NCBI GenBank assembly: GCA_027618475.1
Contig: JAQCEJ010000034.1
Span: forward strand, 1-50,138
Reading direction: 5' to 3'
DNA length: 50,138 nt
Origin: Planctomycetota bacterium
GTDB lineage: Bacteria > Planctomycetota > Planctomycetia > Planctomycetales > Planctomycetaceae
Each line of letters begins with the position of its first letter. Position 1 is the first letter of the stretch. The position numbers were made by a program, and so were the translations under genes. The notes beneath the pieces are model-generated. The model was not told the DNA's origin. It did no database searches and was given only the letters and a program-made list of their open reading frames with translations. This document shows, one piece after another, positions 35,936-45,723 of this stretch.

Positions 35936-37762
35936 TCAGACCGTTTCTTTCACCCGGCCCGACTTCTTCCGTTCGTTTTCGGTTCGGTGAACTTTTCTTA
36001 AACGGATGATATTCGGCGTGACCTCGACGAGTTCGTCGTCTTCGATGTATTCAAGGGCCGCTTCGAGGCTCATCGCACGAGGGGGTTTGAGCAGGATGTT
36101 TTCGTCGCTTCCCGAGGCACGCATGTTCGTCAATTTCTTCTCTCTGATCGGGTTGACGACGAGGTCGTTGTCTCGCGAGTTTTCACCGACGATCATTCCC
36201 TCGTAAACATCGTCACCCGGTGCGACAAACAGCTCTGCACGCTCCTGAAGTTTGAACAGGGCATACCCGACGGCTTGACCATGTTCTTGCGAGACGAGTA
36301 CGCCGTTCAGCCGATGAGGAACTTCTCCCTCACAGGGATTGTACGAATCGAAGCGGTGATGAATGACCGCCTCGCCACGAGTGGCGTTGAGCAGACGGGT
36401 TCGCAGGCCAATCAGTCCTCGAGCGGGAATGCTGAAACGGAGGTGACTCGACCCGTTGGGGCTCGACTGCATGTCAACGAGTTGACCCCGGCGCGCACAG
36501 ACCAGTTCCATCACCGAACCGACGACCTCGGTCGGAACGTCGATCGAGAGAATTTCAAACGGTTCACAGACTTTGCCGGCGATCCGTTTGCGAATGACCT
36601 GCGGCTTTCCGACCGAGAGTTCATAACCTTCACGACGCATTTGTTCGATCAGGATCGACAAGTGCAATATTCCGCGTCCGGAAACCGTGAACGCATCTTT
36701 GTATTCTTCGGCTTCCTCAACCCGTAATGCCACATTGGATTGCATTTCACGTTCCAGGCGACGCCTGAGATGCCGGCTCGTAAGGAATTTTCCGTCCTGC
36801 CCCGATAACGGCGAATCGTTAATTGTAAACAGCATCGACAACGTCGGTTCGTCGATACTGATGCGCGGTAAGGCATTCGGAAATTCAGGAGAGGCAATCG
36901 TGTCGCCGATTTTAGGATCGGGTAACCCGATGATCGCGACAACGTCTCCCGCCGCCGCTTCGTCGATTTCAACACGGCCCAATTTTGCGAACGACTCAAG
37001 CGTCACGACCTGCCCGGCGACCTTGCTTCCGTCAGCTTTAAGGACAACGATCTTTTGGCCGGTCTTGACCTTGCCGCTGACAATACGCCCGACGGCGATG
37101 CGCCCGACGTAGTCGGACCATTCGAGTGTGGTGACCATCATCTGCAGCGGTGCTTCGGGATCTCCTTCAGGCCCGGGAACTTTATCGAGCACGACATCGA
37201 GCAAAGGTGCGATGGTCGGCGTAACGACTTTGGGGTCGTGAGTGGCATAACCTTCGCGCGCACTGGTGAAAATGTACGGAAAATCGAGAATCTTGTCGTC
37301 CGCTCCCAATTCGACGAACAGGTCAAAGGTTTCACTGAGGACAACGTGCGGACGACAATCGGGGCGGTCGATCTTGTTGATCACAACGATTGGTTGCAAT
37401 CCTGCCTCGAGAGCTTTTTTGAGAACATAGCGGGTCTGCGGACGTGGGCCTTCAAATGCATCTACCAGCACCAGAGCACCGTCGGCCATCTTGAGCACCC
37501 GTTCGACTTCTCCACCAAAGTCGGCGTGACCCGGCGTGTCGATGATGTTGATTTTGATTCCGTTGTACATCAGAGCGATGTTCTTGGCGAGAATTGTGAT
37601 GCCTCGTTCACGCTCCAGGTCGTTGGAGTCGAGAATGCAGTCTCCTACCAATTGCGTGTCGCGGAACAAGCCGCTTTGCCTGAGCATGCAATCGACGAGA
37701 GAGGTCTTGCCATGGTCAACGTGAGCAATGATCGCGATGTTACGGATGTCGTTGCGGCGCAT
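35936..37762 (-). CDS. typA: translational GTPase TypA/BipA
   Basis: TypA is a ribosome-associated translational GTPase of the EF-G/LepA group involved in 50S assembly and stress adaptation. The 608-residue protein has the usual length and begins [20 protein letters not shown], containing the P-loop. The switch motifs follow: [25 protein letters not shown] and NKIDRPD. Domain 2 ([18 protein letters not shown]) and the BipA-specific C-terminal part ([40 protein letters not shown]) are complete. No ribosome-binding site is obvious before the ATG. It is convergent with the haem fusion gene, 7 bp apart. Confidence 0.97.
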   Translation of the reverse strand: MRRNDIRNIAIIAHVDHGKTSLVDCMLRQSGLFRDTQLVGDCILDSNDLERERGITILAKNIALMYNGIKINIIDTPGHADFGGEVERVLKMADGALVLVDAFEGPRPQTRYVLKKALEAGLQPIVVINKIDRPDCRPHVVLSETFDLFVELGADDKILDFPYIFTSAREGYATHDPKVVTPTIAPLLDVVLDKVPGPEGDPEAPLQMMVTTLEWSDYVGRIAVGRIVSGKVKTGQKIVVLKADGSKVAGQVVTLESFAKLGRVEIDEAAAGDVVAIIGLPDPKIGDTIASPEFPNALPRISIDEPTLSMLFTINDSPLSGQDGKFLTSRHLRRRLEREMQSNVALRVEEAEEYKDAFTVSGRGILHLSILIEQMRREGYELSVGKPQVIRKRIAGKVCEPFEILSIDVPTEVVGSVMELVCARRGQLVDMQSSPNGSSHLRFSIPARGLIGLRTRLLNATRGEAVIHHRFDSYNPCEGEVPHRLNGVLVSQEHGQAVGYALFKLQERAELFVAPGDDVYEGMIVGENSRDNDLVVNPIREKKLTNMRASGSDENILLKPPRAMSLEAALEYIEDDELVEVTPNIIRLRKVHRTENERKKSGRVKETV

Positions 37763-38419
37763 TATTTGTTGCTTGAATAGAGAAATTGAACGGGTTGTAA
37801 AGTCGGAAGGCAGATCGAGCGCAGTCGGTGTGAGTCGCTGGGGAAGGAAGCGGGATGGATTGCCGGAGGAAACTATGTAATTCTCGTCATCGTGGCCAAG
37901 ACTTCAATCGATCTTTGCTTCAACCCTGTTTGTCAAAAGAGTTGGATCCTTTACCGACGAAGTAGCCAGTTGTCTCAGATTGAGATTATCCTCCGATAAC
38001 CCATGTCGTAACCATGATGCAGACGTGGATTGTATTCAAACCGATCCCCCCTGCAGTACAGGCGGGAATTCACCATCGTGGAGAATATCATACGCATCCG
38101 GTGATGGGAAGAGAAGAGCAACTTTCTACCATGTTTGGATTTATATCGTACTGGATGTCGAACTGGCGGTATTCGATGAGCACGGACATTGATCGTCTTT
38201 ACTCTTCAAGAGTTGAAGTCGATGCGATTTGCATTTTTGACGGGCGATGGATTTAGCAGGAAATATGCCATAAAAGATTGTAGTGATATGACTTATGTTA
38301 TATGGATGGAATTGAAGGGCAGGTCCCTTGTTCATCTCTGGTTAAACAATTATTAACGTGTGGTACTTTGTGGGCCGTTATCAGAAACTTTAAATTGCGA
38401 CACTGAGGAACCGCTCTCG
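37763..38419. other. 657-bp divergent intergenic region
   Basis: It separates typA from the amidohydrolase gene and must contain both promoters. Short open frames (for example 38014-38256) have no recognisable features or ribosome-binding site. The right part (38270-38400) is AT-rich, and GAGGAA at 38405-38410 is the ribosome-binding site of the next gene. Confidence 0.5.
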
Positions 38420-40036
38420 ATGACGATTTCACATTTCCGAATTCCCGTTCATCTGATCGTTGTCATATTCGTCTGCTTAGTCGAATTTGGCTTACTGACG
38501 CCAACCGTTTCTGCCGACGATGTATCCCTTGCGACTGCCGATGTCGTACTGCGTAACGGCATCATCTATGACGGTTCTGATAAACCGGGCCGTAAAGGTG
38601 ATGTCGCGATCAAATCGGGTCGTATTGTCGCTGTTGGAGAGTTGACCGTCGAACGTATCGACGTCGAAATCGATTGTCAGGGGCTGATTATTGCACCTGG
38701 CTTCATCGATTTGCACAACCATAGCGACAGGCAGATTCTCGATGAAGCAACGCGAAGTAACCTGAATTACCTCACTCAGGGATGTACAACCATCGTCACG
38801 GGGAATTGTGGGTCGGGCCCTGTGAATGTCGGTGAATATTATCAGAAAATCGACGAGCAGGGAGCAGGAACGAATGTGTTACATTTGTTGCCGCAGGGAT
38901 CGCTCCGCAATGACGTAATGGCGACGGCCAATCGAGCGCCGACCGATGTTGAGCTGTTGGAAATGCAAAGGCTTGCCGCCAAGGCCATGCAGGAGGGCGC
39001 CTGGGGAATGTCGACCGGGCTCATCTATGTTCCCAGCTCCTATGCGACAACCGACGAGATCGTCCGAATCGCGGAAGTTGTTTCGCAGTCTGGCGGTATT
39101 TACGTCAGTCACATTCGTAGCGAAGGGCCGGAATTGCTGGTCGCGGTCAATGAAGCCCTCGACATCGGACGCAGCGCGCGATTGCCAGTCCATATTTCAC
39201 ACTTCAAATCGAGTGGTCAAGAGTCGTGGGGACTGGTTCGTCGTGCAGCGACAATCATCGAAGACGCACAGAAACGGGGAGAACAGGTCTCGGCCGATCA
39301 ATACCCCTATACGGCCTCCAGCACGTCGCTAGAAGCAACATTGATCCCCGCATGGGCACGTGCAGGAGGAAACCCCGCACTGGTGAAGCGATTAAATGAT
39401 CCTGAGACGTCTGAGAGGCTGATCGCAGAAATCACCGAATCTCTTAAGAGTAAAGGGGATGGTGCACCGATTTTCCTGGCCCGCTATTCAGCACGGCCGG
39501 AATGGGTGGGCAAGAATGTTTTTGAAATTGCTCACGAACAAAAGACCGAACCGTTGGATATCGTGCTGCAGATCACCCGCAACGGAGGTGCCTCCATCGT
39601 TAACTTCGGTATGAGTGAAGATGATGTTCGGCATGTGATGTCGCTTCCCTGGGTTGCCACGGCATCCGATGGGCGCGCCTACATTCCCGGTTCCGATCGT
39701 CCCCATCCCCGCAGTTACGGGACGTTTCCCCGCAAGATCGGCCATTATGCCCTTCATGAGAAGGTCATCTCGCTGGAACACGCTCTTCGCAGCGCAACCA
39801 GCCTTCCCGCGAAGATCATCGGTTTGACCGATCGTGGATGGATCAAACCCGACTACGTCGCCGACATTGTGGTATTCGATCCACAACAATTCATCGACAT
39901 AGCGACTTTCGAAAAGCCGCACCAGCATTCGCAAGGTGTTGTACACGTTTTTGTGAACGGGAAAGCGGCGATCAAGGATGGTGTACCGACCGGGCTTCTC
40001 GCGGGGCGATCCGTGCGACATGTCGTGTCCGAGTAG
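38420..40036 (+). CDS. D-aminoacylase-like amidohydrolase, secreted
   Basis: The start at 38420 (GAGGAA nine bases upstream) gives a 538-residue protein with a signal peptide (MTISHFRIPVHLIVVIFVCL, cleavage near VSA). The mature part is a composite metal-dependent hydrolase of the N-acyl-D-amino-acid deacylase family. It shows ADVVLRNGIIYDGSDKPGRK, then the metal motif GFIDLHNHSD, the NCGSG block, and GGIYVSHIRSEG and PVHISHFKSSG histidine blocks. ADQYPYTASSTSL and TASDGRAYIPGSDRPHPR follow. The C-terminal strand region (GWIKPDYVADIVVFDPQQFI) is also typical. Such enzymes release D-amino acids from N-acyl forms; a periplasmic role in peptidoglycan-derived or protein-derived D-amino acid turnover is plausible. 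The MfnB homologue begins 71 bp downstream. Confidence 0.92.
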   Translation: MTISHFRIPVHLIVVIFVCLVEFGLLTPTVSADDVSLATADVVLRNGIIYDGSDKPGRKGDVAIKSGRIVAVGELTVERIDVEIDCQGLIIAPGFIDLHNHSDRQILDEATRSNLNYLTQGCTTIVTGNCGSGPVNVGEYYQKIDEQGAGTNVLHLLPQGSLRNDVMATANRAPTDVELLEMQRLAAKAMQEGAWGMSTGLIYVPSSYATTDEIVRIAEVVSQSGGIYVSHIRSEGPELLVAVNEALDIGRSARLPVHISHFKSSGQESWGLVRRAATIIEDAQKRGEQVSADQYPYTASSTSLEATLIPAWARAGGNPALVKRLNDPETSERLIAEITESLKSKGDGAPIFLARYSARPEWVGKNVFEIAHEQKTEPLDIVLQITRNGGASIVNFGMSEDDVRHVMSLPWVATASDGRAYIPGSDRPHPRSYGTFPRKIGHYALHEKVISLEHALRSATSLPAKIIGLTDRGWIKPDYVADIVVFDPQQFIDIATFEKPHQHSQGVVHVFVNGKAAIKDGVPTGLLAGRSVRHVVSE

Positions 40037-40107
40037 TCAGTCGATCGGGGAGTAGGGTTTCGATCGTCTCATTAAATTATGCGAGAGGTCGCGATAGGAA
40101 GTTATTC

Positions 40108-40902
40108 ATGGATGAGCTGCGGTCTTTGCATGTAAGTCCGCCACGATTACTTGTCAGTGTGCGCGATGCCGTCGAGGTCGCGGCGGCGATCGAGGGGGGG
40201 TGCGATATCCTCGATGTGAAAGACCCCAAGCGAGGATCGTTAGGGCGTGCCGACCTCCGTGTGTGGAATACAATCACTGCGGAAATGCAAAAGCTGGCAT
40301 CTCCAATCCCCTGTAGTGCAGCGCTCGGTGAAATTATCGAAGAAACAGAGTTTGCAGATGCACTCCGTCTCCCTCTCTGTTGGAACTTTGCGAAACTGGG
40401 TACCGCTGGTTTGGGACGTGATGACAATTGGCAATCCCGAGTCGCCGATGCACAATCAAGGTGGAGACAACGCGCGTCATCGAACTACCGGTGGATTCTT
40501 GTGGTCTACGCAGACGCAAAACTGGCGGGATCGCCATCGTTGACCGACGTGCGAGATCGACTTCCGGAGCTCTTGTCGAACGATTCCTGGGATGGAATCC
40601 TCATCGACACCTTTACAAAGAATGGAAGCTCGCTGTTTGACTTCGTCGAGAGTTCTCAACTCATTGAACTCGGCGAAGTTGTCAGGCAATCGGGTAAATT
40701 GTGGTGCGTTGCAGGAAGTTTGCGCGCCGAAATCTTGCCCGAAGTGTTATCGCTCTGTCCCGATATTGTCGGTATTCGCACGGCCGGATGCCGCGATGGA
40801 CGTCGCGATCAGCCGATCGTCGCCGACGCTGTCAAACAGTTTCGCGACGCGATGCAAATAGGGTTTGAAGAAAAGTTCATTTCCCCGGCGGTTCAGAGAT
40901 GA
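40108..40902 (+). CDS. mfnB: (5-formylfuran-3-yl)methyl phosphate synthase homologue
   Basis: MfnB makes 4-(hydroxymethyl)-2-furancarboxaldehyde phosphate from two glyceraldehyde-3-phosphate molecules, the first step of the furan moiety of methanofuran or methylofuran. The 264-residue protein starts at 40108 with AGGAA eight bases upstream. The TIM-barrel active-site residues known in M. jannaschii MfnB have counterparts: D36 and K38 (ILDVKDPKRGSLG), K96 (NFAKLGTAG) and K171 (ILIDTFTKNG). Planctomycetes are known to carry H4MPT-linked C1 genes, so a formyl-carrier cofactor is plausible. No other C1 gene lies in the window. It is on the same strand as the amidohydrolase, 71 bp apart, and convergent with the thioesterase. 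Confidence 0.87.
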   Translation: MDELRSLHVSPPRLLVSVRDAVEVAAAIEGGCDILDVKDPKRGSLGRADLRVWNTITAEMQKLASPIPCSAALGEIIEETEFADALRLPLCWNFAKLGTAGLGRDDNWQSRVADAQSRWRQRASSNYRWILVVYADAKLAGSPSLTDVRDRLPELLSNDSWDGILIDTFTKNGSSLFDFVESSQLIELGEVVRQSGKLWCVAGSLRAEILPEVLSLCPDIVGIRTAGCRDGRRDQPIVADAVKQFRDAMQIGFEEKFISPAVQR

Positions 40903-40959
40903 CGCACGGCAGGGTTAAAAAATAATTAGCTCGGCATTCTCAGCGGTGTATGCATTGCA

Positions 40960-41364
40960 TTACGACGAAAATTCTTCCCATGCCGGGCCGAGAACTTCGG
41001 AAATGCGTTGAATGTTTCCGGCGCGGTCGAGGCAACCGAGCACACTGCTGGCAGAAGCAATCAATGTCCCGTCGCGGTAGAGCTTGTATTCATGTTCGAG
41101 TTTGGCGGGACTGAGCCGTGTGACGCGGGTGTTGAGTTGCAGCAGATCGTCGTATTTGGCCGGTGCATGAAACTGGGTGGTGAGTTTTGCGACGACGAAA
41201 AAGTAACCACGCTCTTCCATCTCGCGATAATTGCCCCCTTGTGCCCGAAATAATTCGGTGCGTCCCATTTCGAAAAACGGGGCATAATTTCCATGATACA
41301 GAAAACCCATCGCATCGGTTTCGCTGTAGCGCACGCGGAATTCGATTGTGTGTTCGCGGAGCAT
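40960..41364 (-). CDS. YbgC/4HBT-type acyl-CoA thioesterase
   Basis: The 134-residue protein starts at 41364 (MLREHTIEFRVRYSETDAMG); the longer frame overlaps the purF stop and is not conserved in style. It is a single hot-dog-fold domain with the 4HBT active-site signature: YSETDAMGFLYHGNY, where the aspartate is the catalytic acid, then YAPFFEMGRTELFR. Length fits the YbgC/4-hydroxybenzoyl-CoA thioesterase family. It should hydrolyse an acyl-CoA in the cytoplasm, but the acyl group is unknown. The gene follows purF by 46 bp on the same strand and is likely cotranscribed; no functional link is evident. No ribosome-binding site is clear. Confidence 0.9.
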   Translation of the reverse strand: MLREHTIEFRVRYSETDAMGFLYHGNYAPFFEMGRTELFRAQGGNYREMEERGYFFVVAKLTTQFHAPAKYDDLLQLNTRVTRLSPAKLEHEYKLYRDGTLIASASSVLGCLDRAGNIQRISEVLGPAWEEFSS

Positions 41365-41410
41365 GGCCGAGACTGTTTCGTTCGAAGAGGCAGATGACGT
41401 AATGAGCCCG

Positions 41411-42997
41411 TTACGTCCTCGTCGCGGTGGCGACCGGGAGATCGTACGTGCGGGCTGTATTTTTATCGCCCCGTACCGAGATGTCGAGTGCAATCTGATA
41501 GAGTTCACGTCCCGACTCCGTCGGATAGTCGCCGTCGATGCAGGCCTGACACAATTGTTGGCGGTCAAGTCCTACGCAACGGGCAATCGATTCGATCGGA
41601 AGGTACCGCAAACTGTCAGCGCCCAGAGCAGCAGCCATTTGTGCTTCGATCGCCGGTGTGATTGCTTCTCCTTTCAGAAACTTCGGAGCGAACAGTTCAT
41701 CCACGGTCGACATGTCGATCCCGTAAAAGCAGGGAGCGACAATCGGCGGACAGGCAACGCGAACGTGTACTTCTCGAGCCTTGCCCCGTTCTTTGATTTG
41801 GCTGATCAGTGCTTTCATCGTGGTCGAACGGACGATGGTATCTTCGACGAGGAGTATTTTTTTCCCCGCAAGAACTTCCGGAAGCGGCGTGTACTTTGCA
41901 CGGGCTTTGTCGGCCCGATTGCCTCCTTCGATAAATGTTCGTCCGACATATCGGTTGCGAATCAGTCCTTCAAGACAAGGAACGTTCAATTGATATGCCA
42001 TACTTGCGGCGGCAGCTTTCGCCGTGTCGGGGACGGGAACGACGATCGTCTCTTCGTCGACCTGGTCTTCCATCCGCGCCAATTCTTCGCCAAGGCTCTT
42101 TCGCGTCAGATAGACGCTGCGATCGTCGAGTCGACTCGCCACGTTTGCAAAATAAATCCACTCAAAAAAACAATGGGCCCGATTGGGGCTCGGGGCATAT
42201 TGTTTGATCTCCAGTTTATTGTTTTGAATGATGACGGCAGACCCTGGGGGAAGATCCTGAATCGATTCACTGGAAAACCCCATGTTATAAAGCGCAACGC
42301 TTTCGCTCGCCGCGGCGAACAGCGGTCCTTCAACCGCATAACAGAGCGGGCGAATGCCCAGCGGATCGCGTGAAACGAACATGTCTCCCATCGCATTGAG
42401 AAAAACGATGTTATATGCCCCGTCCAGACGTTGATTCAAATGAAACAGCAGGTCGAACAAGTCACTCGAACCGCGCACGGCAATTTCCTGAGAAATCAGG
42501 TGCATCAGAATTTCGGTGTCGGTCTCGCGAGCCAGATGAAAATCGTTGCTCGACAGAATTTCGTCGCGCAGTTTCTGGTAATTCGCAAGCTGGCCGTTAA
42601 ATGCAAAGCTGAACCATTTCGATTTTTGAATGTGATGCCGTTCGAACGGCTGGGCATAGCTTCGGTCGTCCTTGCCGCAGGTGGCGTAGCGAACGTGCCC
42701 GATCGCTGCCGTACCGGCGTATTTCTGCATCAGTTTTTCGCAAATATCGGGGTGACTGCGATGGAAGACTTCAGTGACGGTTCCGACATCCTTATGGGTG
42801 TCGATCAACTGATTTCGGTCAGGGTTGTATGAGGTCATCCCCGCCGCAAGTTGTCCGCGGTTCTGAATATTCATCAGCAATTCGGGGATCAGCCGTGCCG
42901 TCTCAAAGGGGTTCTGCCGAGGGACAAAGCGACTGACGCCCCCCTCGCGCATGTGATAAACCGCTGCGACGCCACACTCGTGATATAATTCCGACAT
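41411..42997 (-). CDS. purF: amidophosphoribosyltransferase
   Basis: PurF transfers the glutamine amide nitrogen to PRPP, giving 5-phosphoribosylamine, the first committed step of purine synthesis. The start at 42997 gives MSELYHEC8GVAAVYHM: Cys8 should become the N-terminal nucleophile after propeptide removal. GAGGG lies about seven bases before it. The frame further upstream is non-conserved. The glutaminase half ([26 protein letters not shown]) and the phosphoribosyl half with the PRPP loop [16 protein letters not shown] are both complete in 528 residues. It differs from the short canonical type in several spacers ([17 protein letters not shown]), as in a deeper PurF branch. The thioesterase gene follows in the same unit. 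Confidence 0.94.
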   Translation of the reverse strand: MSELYHECGVAAVYHMREGGVSRFVPRQNPFETARLIPELLMNIQNRGQLAAGMTSYNPDRNQLIDTHKDVGTVTEVFHRSHPDICEKLMQKYAGTAAIGHVRYATCGKDDRSYAQPFERHHIQKSKWFSFAFNGQLANYQKLRDEILSSNDFHLARETDTEILMHLISQEIAVRGSSDLFDLLFHLNQRLDGAYNIVFLNAMGDMFVSRDPLGIRPLCYAVEGPLFAAASESVALYNMGFSSESIQDLPPGSAVIIQNNKLEIKQYAPSPNRAHCFFEWIYFANVASRLDDRSVYLTRKSLGEELARMEDQVDEETIVVPVPDTAKAAAASMAYQLNVPCLEGLIRNRYVGRTFIEGGNRADKARAKYTPLPEVLAGKKILLVEDTIVRSTTMKALISQIKERGKAREVHVRVACPPIVAPCFYGIDMSTVDELFAPKFLKGEAITPAIEAQMAAALGADSLRYLPIESIARCVGLDRQQLCQACIDGDYPTESGRELYQIALDISVRGDKNTARTYDLPVATATRT

Positions 42998-43412
42998 TGA
43001 TGATCCCTCAAACAATCGGTGAACTGGTGGTACAGAGCAGGAATAACGCTTATTCGTACCGCTATTCCATGAAGTCATTGCGCAGACGGCGACCGGATAC
43101 CTCGAACTAAAATTCAACTTCAAGCGATGCCCGGGACGTCGTCACTCGTTCCTTCATCGTATCTTAACGGAATTGGATCCAGCATCCAACTCATCGAGTC
43201 CAATCACAAGTCGGATTCGGTTCAATTGACGATTGTCAATGCCGTTTCGAAGGACCCGTCTTCTAAATCGTTATTTTGCTGAATCGAGGAGAAGGGATTT
43301 TCGATAGGCGCAAACACGATTGGGTTGCGCGCAACGTTTTTCAAACCATTTTGTGTCGGCGTGATCGTTCAAAATGCATCGATGTTTATGAATGTGTAAA
43401 ACCGTGTAGAAA

Positions 43413-43451
43413 GCGCGCATTTTTAGCGCAAAAATCGCGAAAAATGCGCGC
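43413..43451. repeat. perfect 12-bp inverted repeat
   Basis: GCGCGCATTTTT (43413-43424) and AAAAATGCGCGC (43440-43451) are exact reverse complements separated by 15 nt (AGCGCAAAAATCGCG), itself partly symmetric. It could be a hairpin, a protein-binding site or a piece of a dispersed repeat. No gene is nearby on either side within 400 bp. Confidence 0.7.
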
Positions 43452-43810
43452 GAGAGGTTGCGAAACCCCAATTTGGCGCGATTTCGAGCCTGTTTCGTGA
43501 CCTGTAAACAAGACTCGTCAAAAGCGCAACCGGTGTCGTAAGAGGCTTGAATTTTCCCGGTTTTTCGGGGCTTTGCGCAACGGCATCAGGGAAGGTGCCG
43601 AGGAAATGAACGGCGAAATGCGAAAACAGCGAAACGATAATCCCCATCAGCAAGAGACGCCGCATGATCAAATGACTTACGACCGCGGAAAAACGAAAAA
43701 GAAGACAGACTCTTTGAGGATAATCACGTTATTATCAGCTCCTCACCGGCGGTAAATTCCGATGAAATGTCGTTTCGCTCTTTTCTCCCCACTTGGTTTT
43801 CGAGTAATTT

Positions 43811-43903
43811 CTAGAACTGGTTTCATAACCCGGTTGGCGACGGAAGAATCGTCCAAATTGTACGGAATTATCCGCCGTCCAGAGGGTTATGAAACTGTTT
43901 GTA
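43811..43903. repeat. 93-bp palindromic (MITE-like) element, copy 2
   Basis: It matches 25541-25633 with five substitutions and no gaps, and carries the same inverted ends (GTTTCATAACCC / GGGTTATGAAAC). It is in the same orientation and ends 117 bp before the proB start, so it lies in that gene's leader or promoter region. Two copies 18 kb apart with non-homologous flanks show that it is a discrete mobile or amplified unit. Confidence 0.85.
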
Positions 43904-44020
43904 GTGTCTTCACCCCGTATCGCGAGAGTGAACGTCAGGGCACACTGCACTGTCGGATGTCATAATTGTGGTAATCATCTTCAGGTCGGATCCTCGTACT
44001 CAAAAAAGTTGTCTCGCGGC

Positions 44021-45163
44021 ATGGATACATCGTCACTGTCAGTTCGGCGGAAGCTCGTTCATCAGGCACAAACTTTTATTGTCAAGGTCGGGACGAACGT
44101 GTTGTCGGACGCATCGGATCAAATTGATCCTGAGCGTATTGCCAACATTTGCGAACAGATTATCGCACTGCGTACTGCGGGCAAACGGGTGATTCTCGTC
44201 TCCAGTGGTGCAATCGGCACGGGGATGAGCCTGCTGGGACTTTCGAAACGTCCGAAGGATTTGCCGCACCTGCAGGCTGCCGCCGCGACCGGACAGGCGC
44301 ATCTCATTCATCTCTATGATCTCTGCTTCCGCAAGCATGGCCATCATGCGGCACAACTGTTACTGACCGCCAATGACATCAAACGCCGGCAGCGTTATCT
44401 GAATATGCGGAACACGCTGTACACGCTTTTTGAGTACAATGTCATCCCCATTGTCAACGAGAACGACACTGTCAGTATCGACGAAATCAAATTCGGCGAC
44501 AACGATCAACTCGCCGCAATGGTCAGCCATCTCTTGCCGAATCCGCTGCTGGTGATTCTCTCGGTGATCGATGGCTTGTACGATGGCGATCCCGCACTGT
44601 CGTCGAGCAGGGTTATATCGTTCGTTGAGCATTGGGATAAACAGTTGCTCGATCTGGTCAGCGAAAAGAAAAGTTCGCGCGGCACGGGGGGAATGGCGTC
44701 GAAACTCGATGCCGTGCGTATGGCGACTGCAGTGGGTGTTCCCGCAGTCATCGCCAACGGAACGATCCCCGATGTCTTGCAGAGAATACTTGACGGGCAG
44801 GATGTAGGCACAATGTTCTTAGGCAAGGGAACGTCGATGTCCGCCCTGAAACGCTGGATCGGTTTCACCGTCAGACCCAAGGGTAAATTCTTCATCGATC
44901 AGGGAGCGACCTCGGCGATCGTCAAGTCGGGTAAATCGTTACTGCCGATCGGGATAATGAAAGTCGAAGGCGAATTCACTGAAGGAGAAGTCGTCTCAAT
45001 CTGCGATGAACTGGGCAACGAACTTGCACGCGGCCTTTCCAACTACGCCGCCACCGCCGCCCGGCAGATCGTTCGCAAGAAGTCCGCAGACATTGTGAAG
45101 GTTTTAGGGTCACTTCCGTACGCGGAGGTGGTTCACCGGAATAACCTGGTCGTCATTCGTTAG
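44021..45163 (+). CDS. proB: glutamate 5-kinase
   Basis: ProB phosphorylates L-glutamate to gamma-glutamyl phosphate, the first step of proline synthesis. The ATG at 44021 gives 380 residues (MDTSSLSVRRKLVHQAQTFI); the frame open from 43889 runs into the palindromic element and is not used. The amino-acid kinase domain shows IVKVGTNVLSD, VSSGAIGTGMSLL, NENDTVSIDEIKFGDNDQLA and LSVIDGLYDGDP, and RGTGGMASKLDAV. The C-terminal PUA domain (residues about 285-375, GKFFIDQGATSAIVKSGKSL) is present, as in the long ProB type. Length is typical. A proA partner is not in the window on either side. No clear ribosome-binding site is visible. Confidence 0.96.
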   Translation: MDTSSLSVRRKLVHQAQTFIVKVGTNVLSDASDQIDPERIANICEQIIALRTAGKRVILVSSGAIGTGMSLLGLSKRPKDLPHLQAAAATGQAHLIHLYDLCFRKHGHHAAQLLLTANDIKRRQRYLNMRNTLYTLFEYNVIPIVNENDTVSIDEIKFGDNDQLAAMVSHLLPNPLLVILSVIDGLYDGDPALSSSRVISFVEHWDKQLLDLVSEKKSSRGTGGMASKLDAVRMATAVGVPAVIANGTIPDVLQRILDGQDVGTMFLGKGTSMSALKRWIGFTVRPKGKFFIDQGATSAIVKSGKSLLPIGIMKVEGEFTEGEVVSICDELGNELARGLSNYAATAARQIVRKKSADIVKVLGSLPYAEVVHRNNLVVIR

Positions 45164-45201
45164 GGTACGACTTCAGAGCATCTGAGGTTCGGGAAAGAAT
45201 T

Positions 45202-45355
45202 TGTCGATTGTCGACGCTGGGCGGCGTGTAGCTACGATCTGATGGCCCTTGGGGGGTGGCTCCGGGGTGTATTACTAGCATGTCGATTGTCGACACTGGG
45301 TGGCGTGTAACTATGATCTAATGGACTTTTGAGTTGGTTCTGGGGTGTATTGCTA
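45202..45355. repeat. imperfect tandem duplication, period 79 bp
   Basis: Two direct copies begin TGTCGATTGTCGAC at 45202 and 45281. They share GGCGTGTA, GATCT, GATGG/AATGG and GGGGTGTATT blocks, with about a dozen substitutions, mostly transitions, and one indel. Neither frame codes. It lies just after proB and 370 bp before the DUF1559 gene. A small 7-bp hairpin (45171-45187) precedes it. Confidence 0.8.
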
Positions 45356-45723
45356 AGTCCGTGGCGTGATCGGATAAGAAGATATATTTATCGGAAAATA
45401 TTCATTTATCCACTTTCAATTTGGAATTTGGCTGGCTATATTGTGAGTGGTAGTAAACAAAATCTATTTAATCCAGCATTTTACTGGTCGTTACCGTTTT
45501 TATCATCTTACCGGTAACAAAATAAGAATATTGCTAGCGAGTTGGCGTTCCGTTTTGTTCACTTCGAATTCGTACTCGTCTCACGGGCAGTTCAGGCTCT
45601 TTGCAACAGCATGTGATGATGCGGATATTTTAATAAATTCCAGTTTTTGAGTTTCAGGCAGGGTTGCATTCGTTCTGTTATTTCGAGTTCTGCCATTTTT
45701 TGTTTTTTTACAGAGGAGGTTCT
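45356..45723. other. AT-rich region before the DUF1559 gene
   Basis: It is noticeably more AT-rich than the rest of the window (for example 45380-45540) and has no recognisable gene. It ends with GAGGAGGT at 45713-45720, the ribosome-binding site of the next gene. Confidence 0.5.

Larger units (their letters stand above)
42998..44020. other. 1023-bp gap between purF and proB
   Basis: It is the longest non-coding stretch in the window and contains the 12-bp hairpin at 43413-43451 and the second palindromic element at 43811-43903. A minus-strand frame (43423-43671; with MRRLLLMGIIVSLFSHFAVH as its start) reads like a signal peptide but has no ribosome-binding site, and its tail coincides with the hairpin. 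I regard it as unproven. Confidence 0.5.

Noticed and set aside
38014-38256. 80-codon frame before the amidohydrolase
   Set aside because: No ribosome-binding site and no recognisable motif; it is probably chance.
41348-42373. Plus-strand frame of 341 codons opposite purF
   Set aside because: It is fully antisense to a complete purF and resembles no protein.
43276-43500. Possible CRISPR or repeat array suggested by repeated GCGC/AAAA strings
   Set aside because: There is one hairpin only, with no regularly spaced identical repeats and no cas genes.
43423-43671. Minus-strand frame starting with a signal-peptide-like sequence
   Set aside because: It has no ribosome-binding site, and its 3' part coincides with the perfect inverted repeat. 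It is kept only as part of the finding on this gap.
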